Positions 18,383-27,866 are shown, counted from the first letter of the stretch. The stretch: 64,000 nucleotides of DNA from Alkalihalobacillus sp. FSL W8-0930 (GCA_037965595.1 CP150183.1:558001-622000), one strand, 5' to 3'. Notes: a model not told the origin generated them from the letters alone. Numbers and translations: made by a program.

Positions 18383-19260
18383 ATCATTCGTCCTCCTTTA
18401 CCGCCCAGGCGTAGTTGAACTAATGAGAGAAGGAGTAGGACAACAAACAGCAAGTACGACATGGCAGCCGCATATCCAAGGTCATATCTCTCAAAGCCCA
18501 TTTCGTAGATGTACAGAATGATTGGTCGTGTTGATGTACCAGGTCCTCCTCCTGTAATTAAAAGAATTTGTCCAAATACCTTAAAGGATGCCAGTACCTG
18601 AAGTAATAAGATCACTCGAGTAATTGGAAGGAGCTGTGGTAACGTAATTTTCCAAAACATCATCATTCGAGTAGCACCATCTACTTCAGCTGCTTCATAT
18701 AAATCATCCGGGATATTCTGCAGGGAGGTTAGGAATAGAATCATATTAAACCCGACCGTCCACCATAACGTCACGCCAATAATACTAACCCAAGCAAGGG
18801 ATGGCTCTGCAAGCCAAAAAGGCTCCTGATCAATGCCAAAGGCTTGGATTAAGTTGTTCACTACACCTGTATAAGGCTGTAGCATGAAGATGGCCACATA
18901 CGAAATAACAGAGACTGATAGAATACTAGGGATAAAAAAGGCCCCACGTATTAATGTACGAAACCGTGTATTTAAATTCGCAAGCAAGGCTAGAAATAAG
19001 GCTAAGATCACCATCGTTGGTGTAGACAAAACCACAAACAGCGTGGTATTACCAAAAGCTTCCCAGAAGTTCGGATCCGTTAAGACATTCTGATAATGTG
19101 CGAGTCCAATAAAATCCTGTTGCTCAATGAGTGTCCAGTTAAAGAAGCTCATCTGCATCCCTTTAAAGATGGGAAAGACCGTAAATGCAACATACACAAT
19201 AAAGAAAGGAAGAATAAAAGGGAGCGGACGTAATTCGTTTTTCCATGATTTCTTGTTCAA
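18379..19260 (-). CDS. Sugar ABC transporter permease (CUT1, MalF-type)
   Basis: A 293-residue protein with six membrane helices and EAA loop YEAAEVDGATRMMMFWKITLP. I choose the TTG start at 19260 because AAGGAGG lies 7 bases upstream; a GTG three codons earlier abuts the site. No ATPase gene is present in the operon, so a shared MsmX-type ATPase encoded elsewhere is inferred. Confidence 0.9.
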   Translation of the reverse strand: MNKKSWKNELRPLPFILPFFIVYVAFTVFPIFKGMQMSFFNWTLIEQQDFIGLAHYQNVLTDPNFWEAFGNTTLFVVLSTPTMVILALFLALLANLNTRFRTLIRGAFFIPSILSVSVISYVAIFMLQPYTGVVNNLIQAFGIDQEPFWLAEPSLAWVSIIGVTLWWTVGFNMILFLTSLQNIPDDLYEAAEVDGATRMMMFWKITLPQLLPITRVILLLQVLASFKVFGQILLITGGGPGTSTRPIILYIYEMGFERYDLGYAAAMSYLLFVVLLLLSLVQLRLGGKGGRMI

Positions 19261-19289
19261 AGGGCACACCTCCTTATGCGTACATATTT

Positions 19290-20555
19290 TTATCGAATCG
19301 TCACTTCAAGGTCATTAATCATCTTTTGAATGCCTTCTTCAGGCGTAAGTCGACCAGCCATAATTTCATCCAGGCTGCGTGTCATATCTGTTTCTGCAGC
19401 ACTTTGATAGATGGTTTGATCCGTGTACACAACATCAGGAGAGATGGATGCGTAGTCAGAGCGATAGGGCATATCCTGATATTCCTGTGACTCGACAATC
19501 TCAGGCTTAGAAGGGATGTGACCAGCTTTTGCCCACTCAAGCCCGCTGTCACTAACGTATTGGATAAACTCCATTTTTGCTCGTTGACGTTCATCTGTTG
19601 TTTCAGAGTGAATGGGCATGATCAGCGTATGCGAACCACCCTGTGCTGCATCTACATCAAATAGCTGTGGAAATGGAACCGCTGTAAAAGGCAAGTCAGC
19701 AGCCTCCCAAATACCCGTGCCCCATACTCCTGTCATCAAGCTGAAAGCATTACCAGATTGAAAGTTTTCATAAGGGTCACTTAAATGCATAGGTATCACG
19801 TCTCCAAAAAACTGTAAGAGATAGTCTGCAGCTTCTACGGCAATCTCTTCATCGAGCGTAATTTCCGGATTCGTTAAATCATCAGAGAAGATCGGTGTTC
19901 CACCCATTTGAAAATAGGTCATCCACCACCAACGGTACACATCGAGTCCACCTGTTGGAATGGCGATTCCCGTCTTGTCAGGTAAGGCCTCCGTGGCTTC
20001 TTGGAAAAAGTGTAAGAAACCTTCTGGTGTTTCTTCAATGATCGGTTGCCCATCATCATCTAAAAGGCCAGCTTCTTCTGCTAGCTCGGTGTTAATATAG
20101 AGAATGAAAGGGTGAGAATCAATAGGAACCGCATGAAAGCTTCCTTCAACCTCCATCGCATCTTGAAGATTCTCATAAAAATCATTAAAGTCCAGTCCAA
20201 CCTCCTGTGAGAGATCATTCAGTGGTTCGGTTAATCCTTGGTTCACGAGTTCCGGTAAAACAGCAGCATGTGATACCGCAACATCAGGTCCACGGTTCGC
20301 CGCAACACTAGTAACGAGTTTCGTATAATAATCATCAAAATCCTGTAAGATAATGTTTACATAGATATCGTCTTGCGATTCATTAAAGGATGTAACAATG
20401 TCTTGCATGTAACTTAAATCTCCTCCACCGAACAATACCCAGTAATTCAGTTGAATCCGACCATCACTTGTTGTGAGTTCTGTGCGGTTGCACGCAGTTA
20501 AAAGAATGAGAGAGCAGCTTACGACCAGTAACCATTTTTTACTTTGACCAATCAT
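19290..20555 (-). CDS. Sugar-binding lipoprotein of an ABC importer
   Basis: A 421-residue extracytoplasmic solute-binding protein (family 1). A signal peptide ends in the lipobox LLTAC (Cys22), so the protein is anchored by lipid. The mature part starts with LNYWVLFGGGDLSYMQDI, typical of CUT1 oligosaccharide binders. The ribosome site AAGGAG is 8 bases upstream. It is the first gene of the four-gene operon with two permeases and the GH2 enzyme, under a cre site. Confidence 0.92.
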   Translation of the reverse strand: MIGQSKKWLLVVSCSLILLTACNRTELTTSDGRIQLNYWVLFGGGDLSYMQDIVTSFNESQDDIYVNIILQDFDDYYTKLVTSVAANRGPDVAVSHAAVLPELVNQGLTEPLNDLSQEVGLDFNDFYENLQDAMEVEGSFHAVPIDSHPFILYINTELAEEAGLLDDDGQPIIEETPEGFLHFFQEATEALPDKTGIAIPTGGLDVYRWWWMTYFQMGGTPIFSDDLTNPEITLDEEIAVEAADYLLQFFGDVIPMHLSDPYENFQSGNAFSLMTGVWGTGIWEAADLPFTAVPFPQLFDVDAAQGGSHTLIMPIHSETTDERQRAKMEFIQYVSDSGLEWAKAGHIPSKPEIVESQEYQDMPYRSDYASISPDVVYTDQTIYQSAAETDMTRSLDEIMAGRLTPEEGIQKMINDLEVTIR

Positions 20556-20583
20556 CTGTTAATCTCCTTTCTAAAACAAGTCT

Positions 20584-20597
20584 GGTAAACGCTTTCA
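20584..20597 (-). promoter_or_regulatory. cre (CcpA) site before the binding-protein/GH2 operon
   Basis: On the minus strand TGAAAGCGTTTACC matches the cre consensus except at the last base. It lies 29 bases upstream of the binding-protein start, so carbon catabolite repression of the whole operon is expected. Confidence 0.75.
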
Positions 20598-20818
20598 AAA
20601 AATGATGCTCGCATTAACCTATTCGTATAAATAGATTAGTATAAGCGGGTAAAAAGTTAATTTATACGTACCACTTTATCACCGGGCGATTTGTAAGTCA
20701 ATTTACAATTTACTAACTTCTTATTAAAAATCATTGATTAGCTGACTTGTTTTACCTATCTTTTTCAGTTTTAATAGATAGTAACAGGATATGATATGGA
20801 AAAAGGGGACTAGACACC

Positions 20819-21364
20819 ATGAATAAGGTTATGGTTGTTGGTTCTTCAGCTGGGGCGGGGAAATCGACATTTGCAAGAAAGCTATCAAACGTACTTCAAT
20901 TACCAGTTCATCATCTGGACACACTGTTCTGGAAGCCGGGCTGGATAGAAGAAGACAAAGAGATATTTATTGAGAAGCAAAGGGTGCTAGCGCAAACGGA
21001 ACAATGGATTATAGAAGGAAACTATAATGCATCAATGGACATTCGTTTAAGTGAAGCGGATACCATTGTGTTTATCCACTGTTCTCTTTGGCGGTGTCTG
21101 TATCAGGTTGTTAAGAGAAGAATCATGTTCCACGGAAAGTCTAGACCAGATCTGACAGAGGGTTGTAAGGAGAAAATAGATTTCGATTTTATCTGGTTTA
21201 TCATTAAAACCTATTATCCAAGACAAAAGAAGATGAAGCAAAAGTTAAAGCATTTTGAAGAGAGCTCTGACAAGCACACGGTGTATGTTCTTTCAGGGCA
21301 TAAGGAAATGGCACAATTTTTGGCTACGCTAGAGGAGGATACAAATGGAGCAGGATTTTCTTAA
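20819..21364 (+). CDS. P-loop kinase, adenylate-kinase-like (FlaR/topology-modulation type)
   Basis: A 181-residue P-loop protein with Walker A GSSAGAGKST (residues 8-17), the HHLDTLFWKPGW segment and WIIEGNYN typical of small proteins annotated as DNA topology modulation (FlaR) or AAA-type adenylate kinase-like. No LID domain is seen. The name is historical; the actual phosphate acceptor is unknown. It overlaps the next gene by 20 bases. Confidence 0.8.
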   Translation: MNKVMVVGSSAGAGKSTFARKLSNVLQLPVHHLDTLFWKPGWIEEDKEIFIEKQRVLAQTEQWIIEGNYNASMDIRLSEADTIVFIHCSLWRCLYQVVKRRIMFHGKSRPDLTEGCKEKIDFDFIWFIIKTYYPRQKKMKQKLKHFEESSDKHTVYVLSGHKEMAQFLATLEEDTNGAGFS

Positions 21365-22094
21365 TCAATTAAAAGCAACGGATGAAGCATTTGAAGGGTG
21401 GGACTTTTCATACGTGTCCGAAACGGGACGAATCTCAACCTCCCTTCTTACATGGTCATACGGGAGTATCGTTAAGAGACATATGGCTACTGCCACTAGT
21501 ATGCTTGATATGGGAACAGGTGGGGGCGAGTTACTTAGCTATCTTAGACCTTACCCCCCACATATAAAAGCAACGGAAGGGTATAAACCTAATGTTCCCG
21601 TAGCGAAGAAAAGATTAGAGCCTTTAGGAGTTACGGTTTTGCCTTTTACAGAAGATCATGACCTTCCTTTAGAGGACGAGGAATTTGATTTAATTATTAA
21701 TAAACATGATTCATTTGATGTTAATGAAGTAAAGCGTATTCTAAAAACAGGCGGAACCTTTATCACTCAGCAAGTAGGAGGAGACGACTGCCGCGAGATC
21801 AATGAATGGTTTGATGTTCCTGTGTCATACGAGGGCTGGAGCCTGAAGAAGGCTGAAACCGAGTTAAAGGAAGCAGGGTTCCGTGTGATCACAGCTAAAG
21901 AAGAATATCCAACTCAACGTTTTTATGATCTGGGTGCACTTCTGTACTACTTAAAGGCAATCCCTTGGCAGCTTGAAGGATGGAAGCAAGAAGACCATCA
22001 GGATGACCTGTATCAAATCTACCTTCGCATGAAGAAAGAAGGATATATTGATGTCGCGCAGCATCGGTTTCTCTTGATCTGTGAAAAGGTGTGA
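21345..22094 (+). CDS. Class I SAM-dependent methyltransferase
   Basis: A 249-residue protein. Motif I MLDMGTGGGELLSYL binds S-adenosylmethionine, followed by the acidic ATEGYKPN stretch and the motif-IV region EFDLIINKHDSFD. The start lies within the preceding kinase gene with GAGGAGG upstream, so the pair is translationally coupled. The substrate is unknown. Confidence 0.85.
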   Translation: MEQDFLNQLKATDEAFEGWDFSYVSETGRISTSLLTWSYGSIVKRHMATATSMLDMGTGGGELLSYLRPYPPHIKATEGYKPNVPVAKKRLEPLGVTVLPFTEDHDLPLEDEEFDLIINKHDSFDVNEVKRILKTGGTFITQQVGGDDCREINEWFDVPVSYEGWSLKKAETELKEAGFRVITAKEEYPTQRFYDLGALLYYLKAIPWQLEGWKQEDHQDDLYQIYLRMKKEGYIDVAQHRFLLICEKV

Positions 22095-22154
22095 TGGTAG
22101 TAAAGCGTTAATAGTTTTTAGTAGAAGAGGCTGGGACATAACAACTCACTTTGA

Positions 22155-22370
22155 AAAGGCGAATGATTCGATTGCAGAATCATTCGCCTTTAGTGCTTTT
22201 ATTTGAACAAGCGGAGGGAGAACCCGAGACTCCTGCGGAACAGAACGCGGTGAAGACACTGTAGCGGCGTTTTTCCCGCGAAAGGGGCTGAGGCCGTTCT
22301 TGTGGGTGCGAGGGATTCTACTGTAGCGGATTATTTGCAGCATTCGTGTTTTACTCCCTACATTTAAGTT
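22155..22370 (+). repeat. Interspersed GC-rich repeat, long copy C with hairpin
   Basis: Starts with a 15-bp perfect hairpin (22155-22169 with 22177-22191), then AACAAGCGGAGGGAGAACCC, ACACTGTAGCGGCG, AAAGGGGCTGAGGCCGTTC, GGGATTCTACTGTAGCGG and GTGTTTTACTCCCTACATT. The middle section is the reverse complement of that in the 56.1 kb copy, so copies occur in both orientations. The hairpin can terminate the methyltransferase unit. Confidence 0.75.
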
Positions 22371-22498
22371 AAGTCATGTCCTGCCCTCTTTTATTTATTA
22401 ATCTAGTTCAGTCTTAACAATCAATAAGTAAAGTTTTCCCACTAAACAAAAAGTAGAACGTAATCATATTTTGTTCATCCGTGCGTAGAATAGAATTA

Positions 22499-22512
22499 TG
22501 TAAGCGCTTACT
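22499..22512 (+). promoter_or_regulatory. cre (CcpA) site before the second sugar operon
   Basis: TGTAAGCGCTTACT is a near-perfect cre palindrome (last base differs), 21 bases upstream of the binding-protein start and just downstream of a TAGAAT-like -10 (22491-22496). Confidence 0.8.
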
Positions 22513-22533
22513 TTATTGAAGGGGGACAACAAG

Positions 22534-23805
22534 ATGGATAGAGTGTGGCGTAAATGGGTGATTGGTTCAGCATGTGCAGCTTCAGTATTAATGATGTCAG
22601 CCTGTGGTGGAGGAGAAGAGAAGGTAGAGGATGGACAAGTTGAGTTAACCATTTGGCTTTGGAAATCAATGGGCATTGAAAGCTTAATTGAGCAATATGC
22701 AGAAGAACATGATATCAAGGTAAACATCCAGATTGCTGATTTCAACGATGTGCATACGAACTTAACGACCGCACTTGCCGCAGGGAGTGGGGCCCCAGAC
22801 ATTTCGGCTGTTGAGGTAAAAGGAATCGATAGAATGAAGGCAAACCCAGATCATTTTCATAATTTATTTGATTATGGAGGAGCAGAGGCAGAAGGAGATT
22901 ACTTGGATTGGAAGTGGCAGCAGGCGTTGTCTATTGATGGAGAATATCTGCTTGGGCTTCCTACGGATATTGGACCTCAGGCACTTGCATATCGAGTGGA
23001 TTTATTTGAAGAATCAGGCCTCCCAACGGACAGAGAAGAAGTCGCTGAACAATTACAAACATGGGATGATTTTATTGCAGCAGGTGAAATAGTAAAAGAA
23101 AAAACAGGTAAAGCATTCCTGCCGAATCCAGGGAACATGTATGCAGTGATGGAAGGGCAGGGGGATGCGAAGTACTTTGATGCGGAAGGAAACATCATTG
23201 TTCAAGATAATCCAGCAATTACGCGGGCATATGACTATGCTATGGAAATGATTGATAAGGGTCTAACAACCAATATGGAAGACGGAAGCACAGAATGGTC
23301 TGCAGGACTTGTAAATGGGGATTTTGCAACGGTTGTTGCTCCTGCATGGAGAATGACACAAATTCAAGAAAGTGCACCAGATGCAGCGGGCCTTTGGGAT
23401 ATTACACAAATTCCAGAAGGGTCAGGGAATATGGGTGGATCGTTTCTGACGGTACCAAAGGAATCAAAGCATCCACAAGAAGCGTATGACTTAATTGAAT
23501 GGGTCTTGGCTCCAGAACAACAATTAACTGTCTTCAGAGAACTTGGAAATTTCCCATCTACGCCTTCTGTCTATGACTCTGAAGAACTAGTAAATTATAC
23601 AAGTGAGTATTTTAATGATGCACCAGTAGGGAAGATTTATTCCGAAGCGGCAGAACGAGTAACTCCAATTCTTGAAGGGCCAGAATCGATTCAAATTGAG
23701 AAGATTCTTGGAGATGCTGTGACAAGGGTTCAGGATGGTCAGGATACTCCAGAATCAAGTTGGGATGCAGCAATGAAAAGCTTAGAACGAGAAATTGGCA
23801 GGTAA
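22534..23805 (+). CDS. Sugar-binding lipoprotein (ABC importer, second sugar operon)
   Basis: A 423-residue family 1 solute-binding protein. The signal peptide ends in the lipobox MSAC followed by GGGEE. Mature features are ELTIWLWKSMGIESLIEQY and a C-terminal binding-protein domain with WSAGLVNGDFATVVAPAWR. The ATG at 22534 follows GAAGGGGGAC at proper spacing. An in-frame TTG at 22516 has no site. It heads a seven-gene operon with two permeases and four enzymes. Confidence 0.92.
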   Translation: MDRVWRKWVIGSACAASVLMMSACGGGEEKVEDGQVELTIWLWKSMGIESLIEQYAEEHDIKVNIQIADFNDVHTNLTTALAAGSGAPDISAVEVKGIDRMKANPDHFHNLFDYGGAEAEGDYLDWKWQQALSIDGEYLLGLPTDIGPQALAYRVDLFEESGLPTDREEVAEQLQTWDDFIAAGEIVKEKTGKAFLPNPGNMYAVMEGQGDAKYFDAEGNIIVQDNPAITRAYDYAMEMIDKGLTTNMEDGSTEWSAGLVNGDFATVVAPAWRMTQIQESAPDAAGLWDITQIPEGSGNMGGSFLTVPKESKHPQEAYDLIEWVLAPEQQLTVFRELGNFPSTPSVYDSEELVNYTSEYFNDAPVGKIYSEAAERVTPILEGPESIQIEKILGDAVTRVQDGQDTPESSWDAAMKSLEREIGR

Positions 23806-23867
23806 TCACAACCTTTATAGGGTGCCGTACAAAGGCGGCATCCTCATATAAAGTAAGGGGGCAAGTG

Positions 23868-24788
23868 ATGAAGGAGAGTTCTGTAAAGAAACCTAAGAAG
23901 CTACTAACTCAAAGTAAAAAAGATCATATCTCGGCTTATTTATACATCTCACCTTTTTTTCTATTATTTGCAGTCTTTGGTGTGTTTCCGATTTTGTTTA
24001 CGGCCTATATCTCATTTCATAAATGGGACATTCTTGGAACAAAGGAGTTTGTGGGTTTAACGAACTATCAATGGCTCCTAACTGATCCACTGTTTTGGAA
24101 AGCTCTTGGAAACACCATGAGTATCTGGGTCATGTCAACTATTCCACAGCTGACACTTGCACTTGTGCTGGCATTTGTTTTAAATCAAGCGTTACTCAAA
24201 GGTCGACATTTTTTTAGACTAGCTGTATTTCTTCCAAACATCACCTCAGTTGTCGCGGTTGCCATTGTATTTGATGCAATCTTTGGTCAGCATTATGGAA
24301 TTATCAATTATCTTCTTTCCCTTGTTGGTGTTGAACCAATAAATTGGAAAGCGTCTGTTCTTGGCACACATGTCGCGATTTCAACCATGGTTATCTGGCG
24401 ATGGGTCGGTTATAACTCCATTATTTACTTGGCTGCGCTGCAAAGTATTCCAAAGGATCTTTATGAAGCAGCAACGATAGATGGAGCAAACAAAATACAA
24501 CAATTTTTGTTTGTTACCATTCCCATGATTCGACCAATGATCATCTTTACCGTTATCTTATCAACCATTGGTGGAATGCAAATCTTTGCTGAACCTCAGA
24601 CGTTCTCAGGTATGGGCGGCGGAGCTGTGAATCAAGGTCTTACATTAACTCTATATTTATATGAAGAAGCGTTTCTAAGAAATTCGTTTGGATATGCGTC
24701 TGCCATTGCATGGCTGTTATTCTTGATCATTGTTCTGTTCTCGTTACTGAATCTATTTGTGACGCGCAAAATTAAATCTGCTGATTAA
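23868..24788 (+). CDS. Sugar ABC transporter permease (MalF-type)
   Basis: A 306-residue, six-helix permease with EAA loop YEAATIDGANKIQQFLFVTIP. It starts at 23868 after AAGGGGG; an upstream in-frame start lies inside the binding-protein gene and lacks a site. The N-terminal ~25 residues are Lys-rich and cytoplasmic. It works with the next permease and the lipoprotein. Confidence 0.92.
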   Translation: MKESSVKKPKKLLTQSKKDHISAYLYISPFFLLFAVFGVFPILFTAYISFHKWDILGTKEFVGLTNYQWLLTDPLFWKALGNTMSIWVMSTIPQLTLALVLAFVLNQALLKGRHFFRLAVFLPNITSVVAVAIVFDAIFGQHYGIINYLLSLVGVEPINWKASVLGTHVAISTMVIWRWVGYNSIIYLAALQSIPKDLYEAATIDGANKIQQFLFVTIPMIRPMIIFTVILSTIGGMQIFAEPQTFSGMGGGAVNQGLTLTLYLYEEAFLRNSFGYASAIAWLLFLIIVLFSLLNLFVTRKIKSAD

Positions 24789-24801
24789 GGATGTGAGTCT
24801 T

Positions 24802-25644
24802 ATGAGAGAAGTGGGTAGCAAGCCATTTAGTATGGGTAGAATCGGTATATACAGCGCACTTGTTTTCTTTAGTCTGTGTGCGCTTTTCCCCTTATATTGG
24901 ATGTTTGTCATTGGTTCAAATCACACATCTGCGGTTAGTCAATTTCCACCTGCCATCATGCCTGGAACGGAATTTTTCGTAAATGCCGGTAAAGTGTTTA
25001 CGAACATTAATTTCTTGCAGGCGTTATTTAACACTTTTATAGTAGCGAGTCTTATTACGATATCTGTTTTGTTTTTCTGTTCGTTAGCAGGTTTTGCATT
25101 TGCGAAGCTGAAATTTAGAGGGAAGAATGGCCTGTTTATCTTTGTGCTTGCCACCATGATGGTGCCCGCTCAACTAGGTCTCATTCCTTCATATATGATC
25201 GTGAGTCAGCTCGGCTGGATTAACACGTTAACGGCTTTAATTGTTCCAGCAATGGTAAATGCATTTGGAGTCTTTTGGATGAGACAATATATCTCAACAG
25301 CCGTTCCAAATGAATTAATTGATGCAGGAAGAATGGACGGATGTTCAAACTTTCGCTTGTACTGGACAGTTGTTCTTCCTATCCTTCGTCCGGCACTCGC
25401 CACTCTTGGTTTAATTACGTATATGAATGTGTGGAATGACTTTCTTTGGCCGCTTGTTGTGCTTAAGGATCGTAGTGTTCATACCATTCAAGTTGCGCTT
25501 AAGACATTAAATGGAACCTATGCTCAGGATTATAGTATGGTTTTAAACGGAACGTTCTTAGCAACATTGCCTTTGTTGGTGATCTTTTTACTATTCAGCA
25601 AGCAAGTGATCGCGGGTATTACAGAGGGAGCAATCAAAAGTTAA
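24802..25644 (+). CDS. Sugar ABC transporter permease (MalG-type)
   Basis: A 280-residue, six-helix permease with EAA loop IDAGRMDGCSNFRLYWTVVLP shifted from the canonical EAA to DAG. ATG at 24802 is preferred over GTG at 24793 because AAGGA lies about 10 bases upstream. No ATPase gene accompanies the pair, so a shared MsmX-like ATPase is inferred. Confidence 0.92.
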   Translation: MREVGSKPFSMGRIGIYSALVFFSLCALFPLYWMFVIGSNHTSAVSQFPPAIMPGTEFFVNAGKVFTNINFLQALFNTFIVASLITISVLFFCSLAGFAFAKLKFRGKNGLFIFVLATMMVPAQLGLIPSYMIVSQLGWINTLTALIVPAMVNAFGVFWMRQYISTAVPNELIDAGRMDGCSNFRLYWTVVLPILRPALATLGLITYMNVWNDFLWPLVVLKDRSVHTIQVALKTLNGTYAQDYSMVLNGTFLATLPLLVIFLLFSKQVIAGITEGAIKS

Positions 25645-25703
25645 AAAGAAACCTTCAATGAATCATTAAAAATATTATACATTCAGAACGAAAACAGGTA
25701 GAA

Positions 25704-25717
25704 TGATAGCGTATACA
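25704..25717 (+). promoter_or_regulatory. Weak cre-like site before the enzyme genes
   Basis: TGATAGCGTATACA differs from the cre consensus at two positions. It lies in the 132-base gap between the permease and the first dehydrogenase gene, where an internal promoter could sit. Confidence 0.3.
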
Positions 25718-25776
25718 TGAAACGATGATTTGAGTTTCTTTAAGCGGTTGATTCTTTTTAAAGGAGAGTGAGTTCG

Positions 25777-26856
25777 ATGCAGAAAGCCAGAGTAGGAATT
25801 GTAGGCTGCGGCACAATTAGTGATATTTATCTGCAAAATTGTGTCTCAGATGAGTTTATTGAAATTGCGGCTGTCAGTGATTTAAATGAACAAGCAGCAA
25901 GAGAAAAAGCAAAAGCTTACAATATTCAAAAAGTCTTAACGCCAGATGAGCTTTACGCAGATCCTGATATTGATATGGTTTTAAACTTAACCATTCCAGC
26001 GGCGCACGCTGAAGTGTCACTCAAAGCATTAGAAGGTGGCAAGCATGTGTTTCTTGAGAAACCGTTGTCTATTTCATTGCAGGACGCTGATCAAATCCTG
26101 CAGCTTGCCAAAGAGAAAGGCCTTCAAGTTGGTGTGGCACCAGATACATTCTTAGGTGGTGGCTTACAGACCTGCCGCAAGATTATTGATGAAGGCTCAA
26201 TTGGTAAGCCAGTGGCAGCGACGGCATTTATGATGTCACATGGTCCTGAAAGCTGGCACCCAAATCCATACTTCTACTATCAGGAAGGCGCAGGTCCGCT
26301 TTTTGATATGGGACCGTATTACTTAACAGCACTCATTCATCTAATTGGTCCATTCCGCCGAGTGACGGGTTCAGCCCAGTCTGCATTAAAAGAACGAATT
26401 GCGACAAGTCCAGAGCGTAACGGTGAAGTCATTCCAGTGAATACGCCAACACATGTAACTGGCGTCATTGACTTTGAAGATGGTGCAGTTGGAACATTAA
26501 TTATGAGCTTTGATGTCTGGGGAGCTACATTACCTTGGATCGAAATCTATGGAACAGAAGGAACATTAAGAGTACCAGATCCAAACACGTTTGGTGGGCC
26601 AGTCTATATTAAAAAAGCAGGAGAACTCGAGTGGACTGAGCTTGCTTTGACTCACGGACACACTGAGAATGAACGAGGTCTTGGCTTAAAGGATATGGCA
26701 CGTGCTGTTGTCACAGGAAGTCCAACTAGAGCATCTGGTGAGATGGGCTATCATGTACTTGAAGCGATGCATGGTTTCTACACAGCATCCGCGACGAATC
26801 AGCATTATGCCATGCAAAGTCAATGTGAGCGCCCCGCGCCCGTTGAATCAAACTAA
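25777..26856 (+). CDS. Gfo/Idh/MocA oxidoreductase, candidate sugar 3-dehydrogenase
   Basis: A 359-residue protein with Rossmann motif GIVGCGTISDIY, catalytic Lys in LEKPLS and the active-site segment GPLFDMGPYYLTALIHL (Asp and Tyr). ATG at 25777 has AAGGAG 10 bases upstream; GTG at 25768 is too close to it. Its neighbours are a sugar importer, a second Gfo/Idh enzyme and two TIM-barrel enzymes. That combination matches the four-enzyme oxidation-elimination-hydration-reduction route for levoglucosan, in which a Gfo/Idh enzyme makes the 3-keto sugar. The specific substrate is inference. Confidence 0.88.
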   Translation: MQKARVGIVGCGTISDIYLQNCVSDEFIEIAAVSDLNEQAAREKAKAYNIQKVLTPDELYADPDIDMVLNLTIPAAHAEVSLKALEGGKHVFLEKPLSISLQDADQILQLAKEKGLQVGVAPDTFLGGGLQTCRKIIDEGSIGKPVAATAFMMSHGPESWHPNPYFYYQEGAGPLFDMGPYYLTALIHLIGPFRRVTGSAQSALKERIATSPERNGEVIPVNTPTHVTGVIDFEDGAVGTLIMSFDVWGATLPWIEIYGTEGTLRVPDPNTFGGPVYIKKAGELEWTELALTHGHTENERGLGLKDMARAVVTGSPTRASGEMGYHVLEAMHGFYTASATNQHYAMQSQCERPAPVESN

Positions 26857-26868
26857 GGAGGAGATTAT

Positions 26869-27837
26869 ATGAAACTAGGAGTTTTCGCCGTATTGTTTGC
26901 TGATAAACCATTTGAAGAAATGCTAGATCATATTAAAAGCCTAGGACTTGAAACCGTAGAAATTGGAACAGGAGGCTATCCTGGTAATGCCCATTGTAAT
27001 CCGGCTGAACTTTTAGCAGATGAATCGAAGCTAAAAGCGTTCCAGCACGCAGTGGAGAGCAGAGGGCTGACGATTAGCAGCTTAAGCGTCCACGGGAATC
27101 CCATTACACCTGACAAGGAGTTTGCTGACAAGTGCCATCAGGAATTTCTTGATACCGTTCGCTTAGCAAATAAGTTAGGTGTAGAGGTTGTGACAACGTT
27201 CTCAGGTACACCTGGTGCGTATGAAGGAGCAAAAGCACCAAGCTGGCCAGTTGCACCGTGGCCTAACGAGCATGCTGAGATTTTAAAATGGCAATGGGAA
27301 GAGAAGCTGATTCCATATTGGAAGGAAGCAGGTAAGTTTGCAAGTGACCACAATGTGAAGATTGCACTTGAGTTGCACGGAGGGTTTTTAGTACATACCC
27401 CAGCAACCTTGTTAAAGCTTCGTGATGCAGTGGGTGAGGTAATCGGAGCCAACGTGGATCCTAGTCATTTATGGTGGCAAGGGATCGATCCCATAGCTGC
27501 CATTAAAATTCTTGGAAAGCGCAATGCCATCCACTTCTTCCATGCGAAGGACACATATATTGACCAGGAAAATGTGAATATGCACGGACTGCTTGATATG
27601 CAATCGTATGCGAATATGCAGGATCGTGCCTGGATCTTCCGCTCAGTTGGCTATGGCCATGATCTGAAGGTATGGTCAGATATCATAAGTGCACTGCGCA
27701 CAGTCGGATATGACGGGGCTGTCAGCATCGAGCACGAGGATGGACTAATGTCCATTGATGAAGGATTCAGTCGAGCAGTCAGCAATCTTCAGCAAGTATT
27801 AATTAAAGATCCAGTACCAGACATGTGGTGGCTATAG
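26869..27837 (+). CDS. Sugar phosphate isomerase/epimerase-like TIM-barrel enzyme
   Basis: A 322-residue xylose-isomerase-like TIM barrel. Metal ligands can be read as Glu in ALELHGG, Asp/His in ANVDPSHLWW, His in FFHAKD and Glu in VSIEHED. Despite the family name no phosphate sugar need be involved; relatives catalyse beta-elimination or hydration of 3-keto sugars, or isomerise free sugars. It starts 12 bases after the dehydrogenase with AAGGAGGAG upstream. It overlaps nothing real downstream; the next gene's true start is 30 bases beyond its stop. Confidence 0.88.
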   Translation: MKLGVFAVLFADKPFEEMLDHIKSLGLETVEIGTGGYPGNAHCNPAELLADESKLKAFQHAVESRGLTISSLSVHGNPITPDKEFADKCHQEFLDTVRLANKLGVEVVTTFSGTPGAYEGAKAPSWPVAPWPNEHAEILKWQWEEKLIPYWKEAGKFASDHNVKIALELHGGFLVHTPATLLKLRDAVGEVIGANVDPSHLWWQGIDPIAAIKILGKRNAIHFFHAKDTYIDQENVNMHGLLDMQSYANMQDRAWIFRSVGYGHDLKVWSDIISALRTVGYDGAVSIEHEDGLMSIDEGFSRAVSNLQQVLIKDPVPDMWWL

Positions 27838-27866
27838 AATTTAACCAAGGTGAGAGGGGTACAATC

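Larger units (their letters stand above)
22095..22533. other. 439-base gap holding repeat copy C and the next promoter
   Basis: Contains the hairpin (22155-22191), a long copy of the interspersed repeat to about 22370, and then AT-rich sequence with the cre-controlled promoter region of the following sugar operon. No gene is seen. Confidence 0.7.

Noticed and set aside
17531-20555. A maltose-type transporter
   Set aside because: The permeases are general CUT1 type; context (GH2, lyase, cre) points to pectin-derived sugars, and no maltose enzymes are present.
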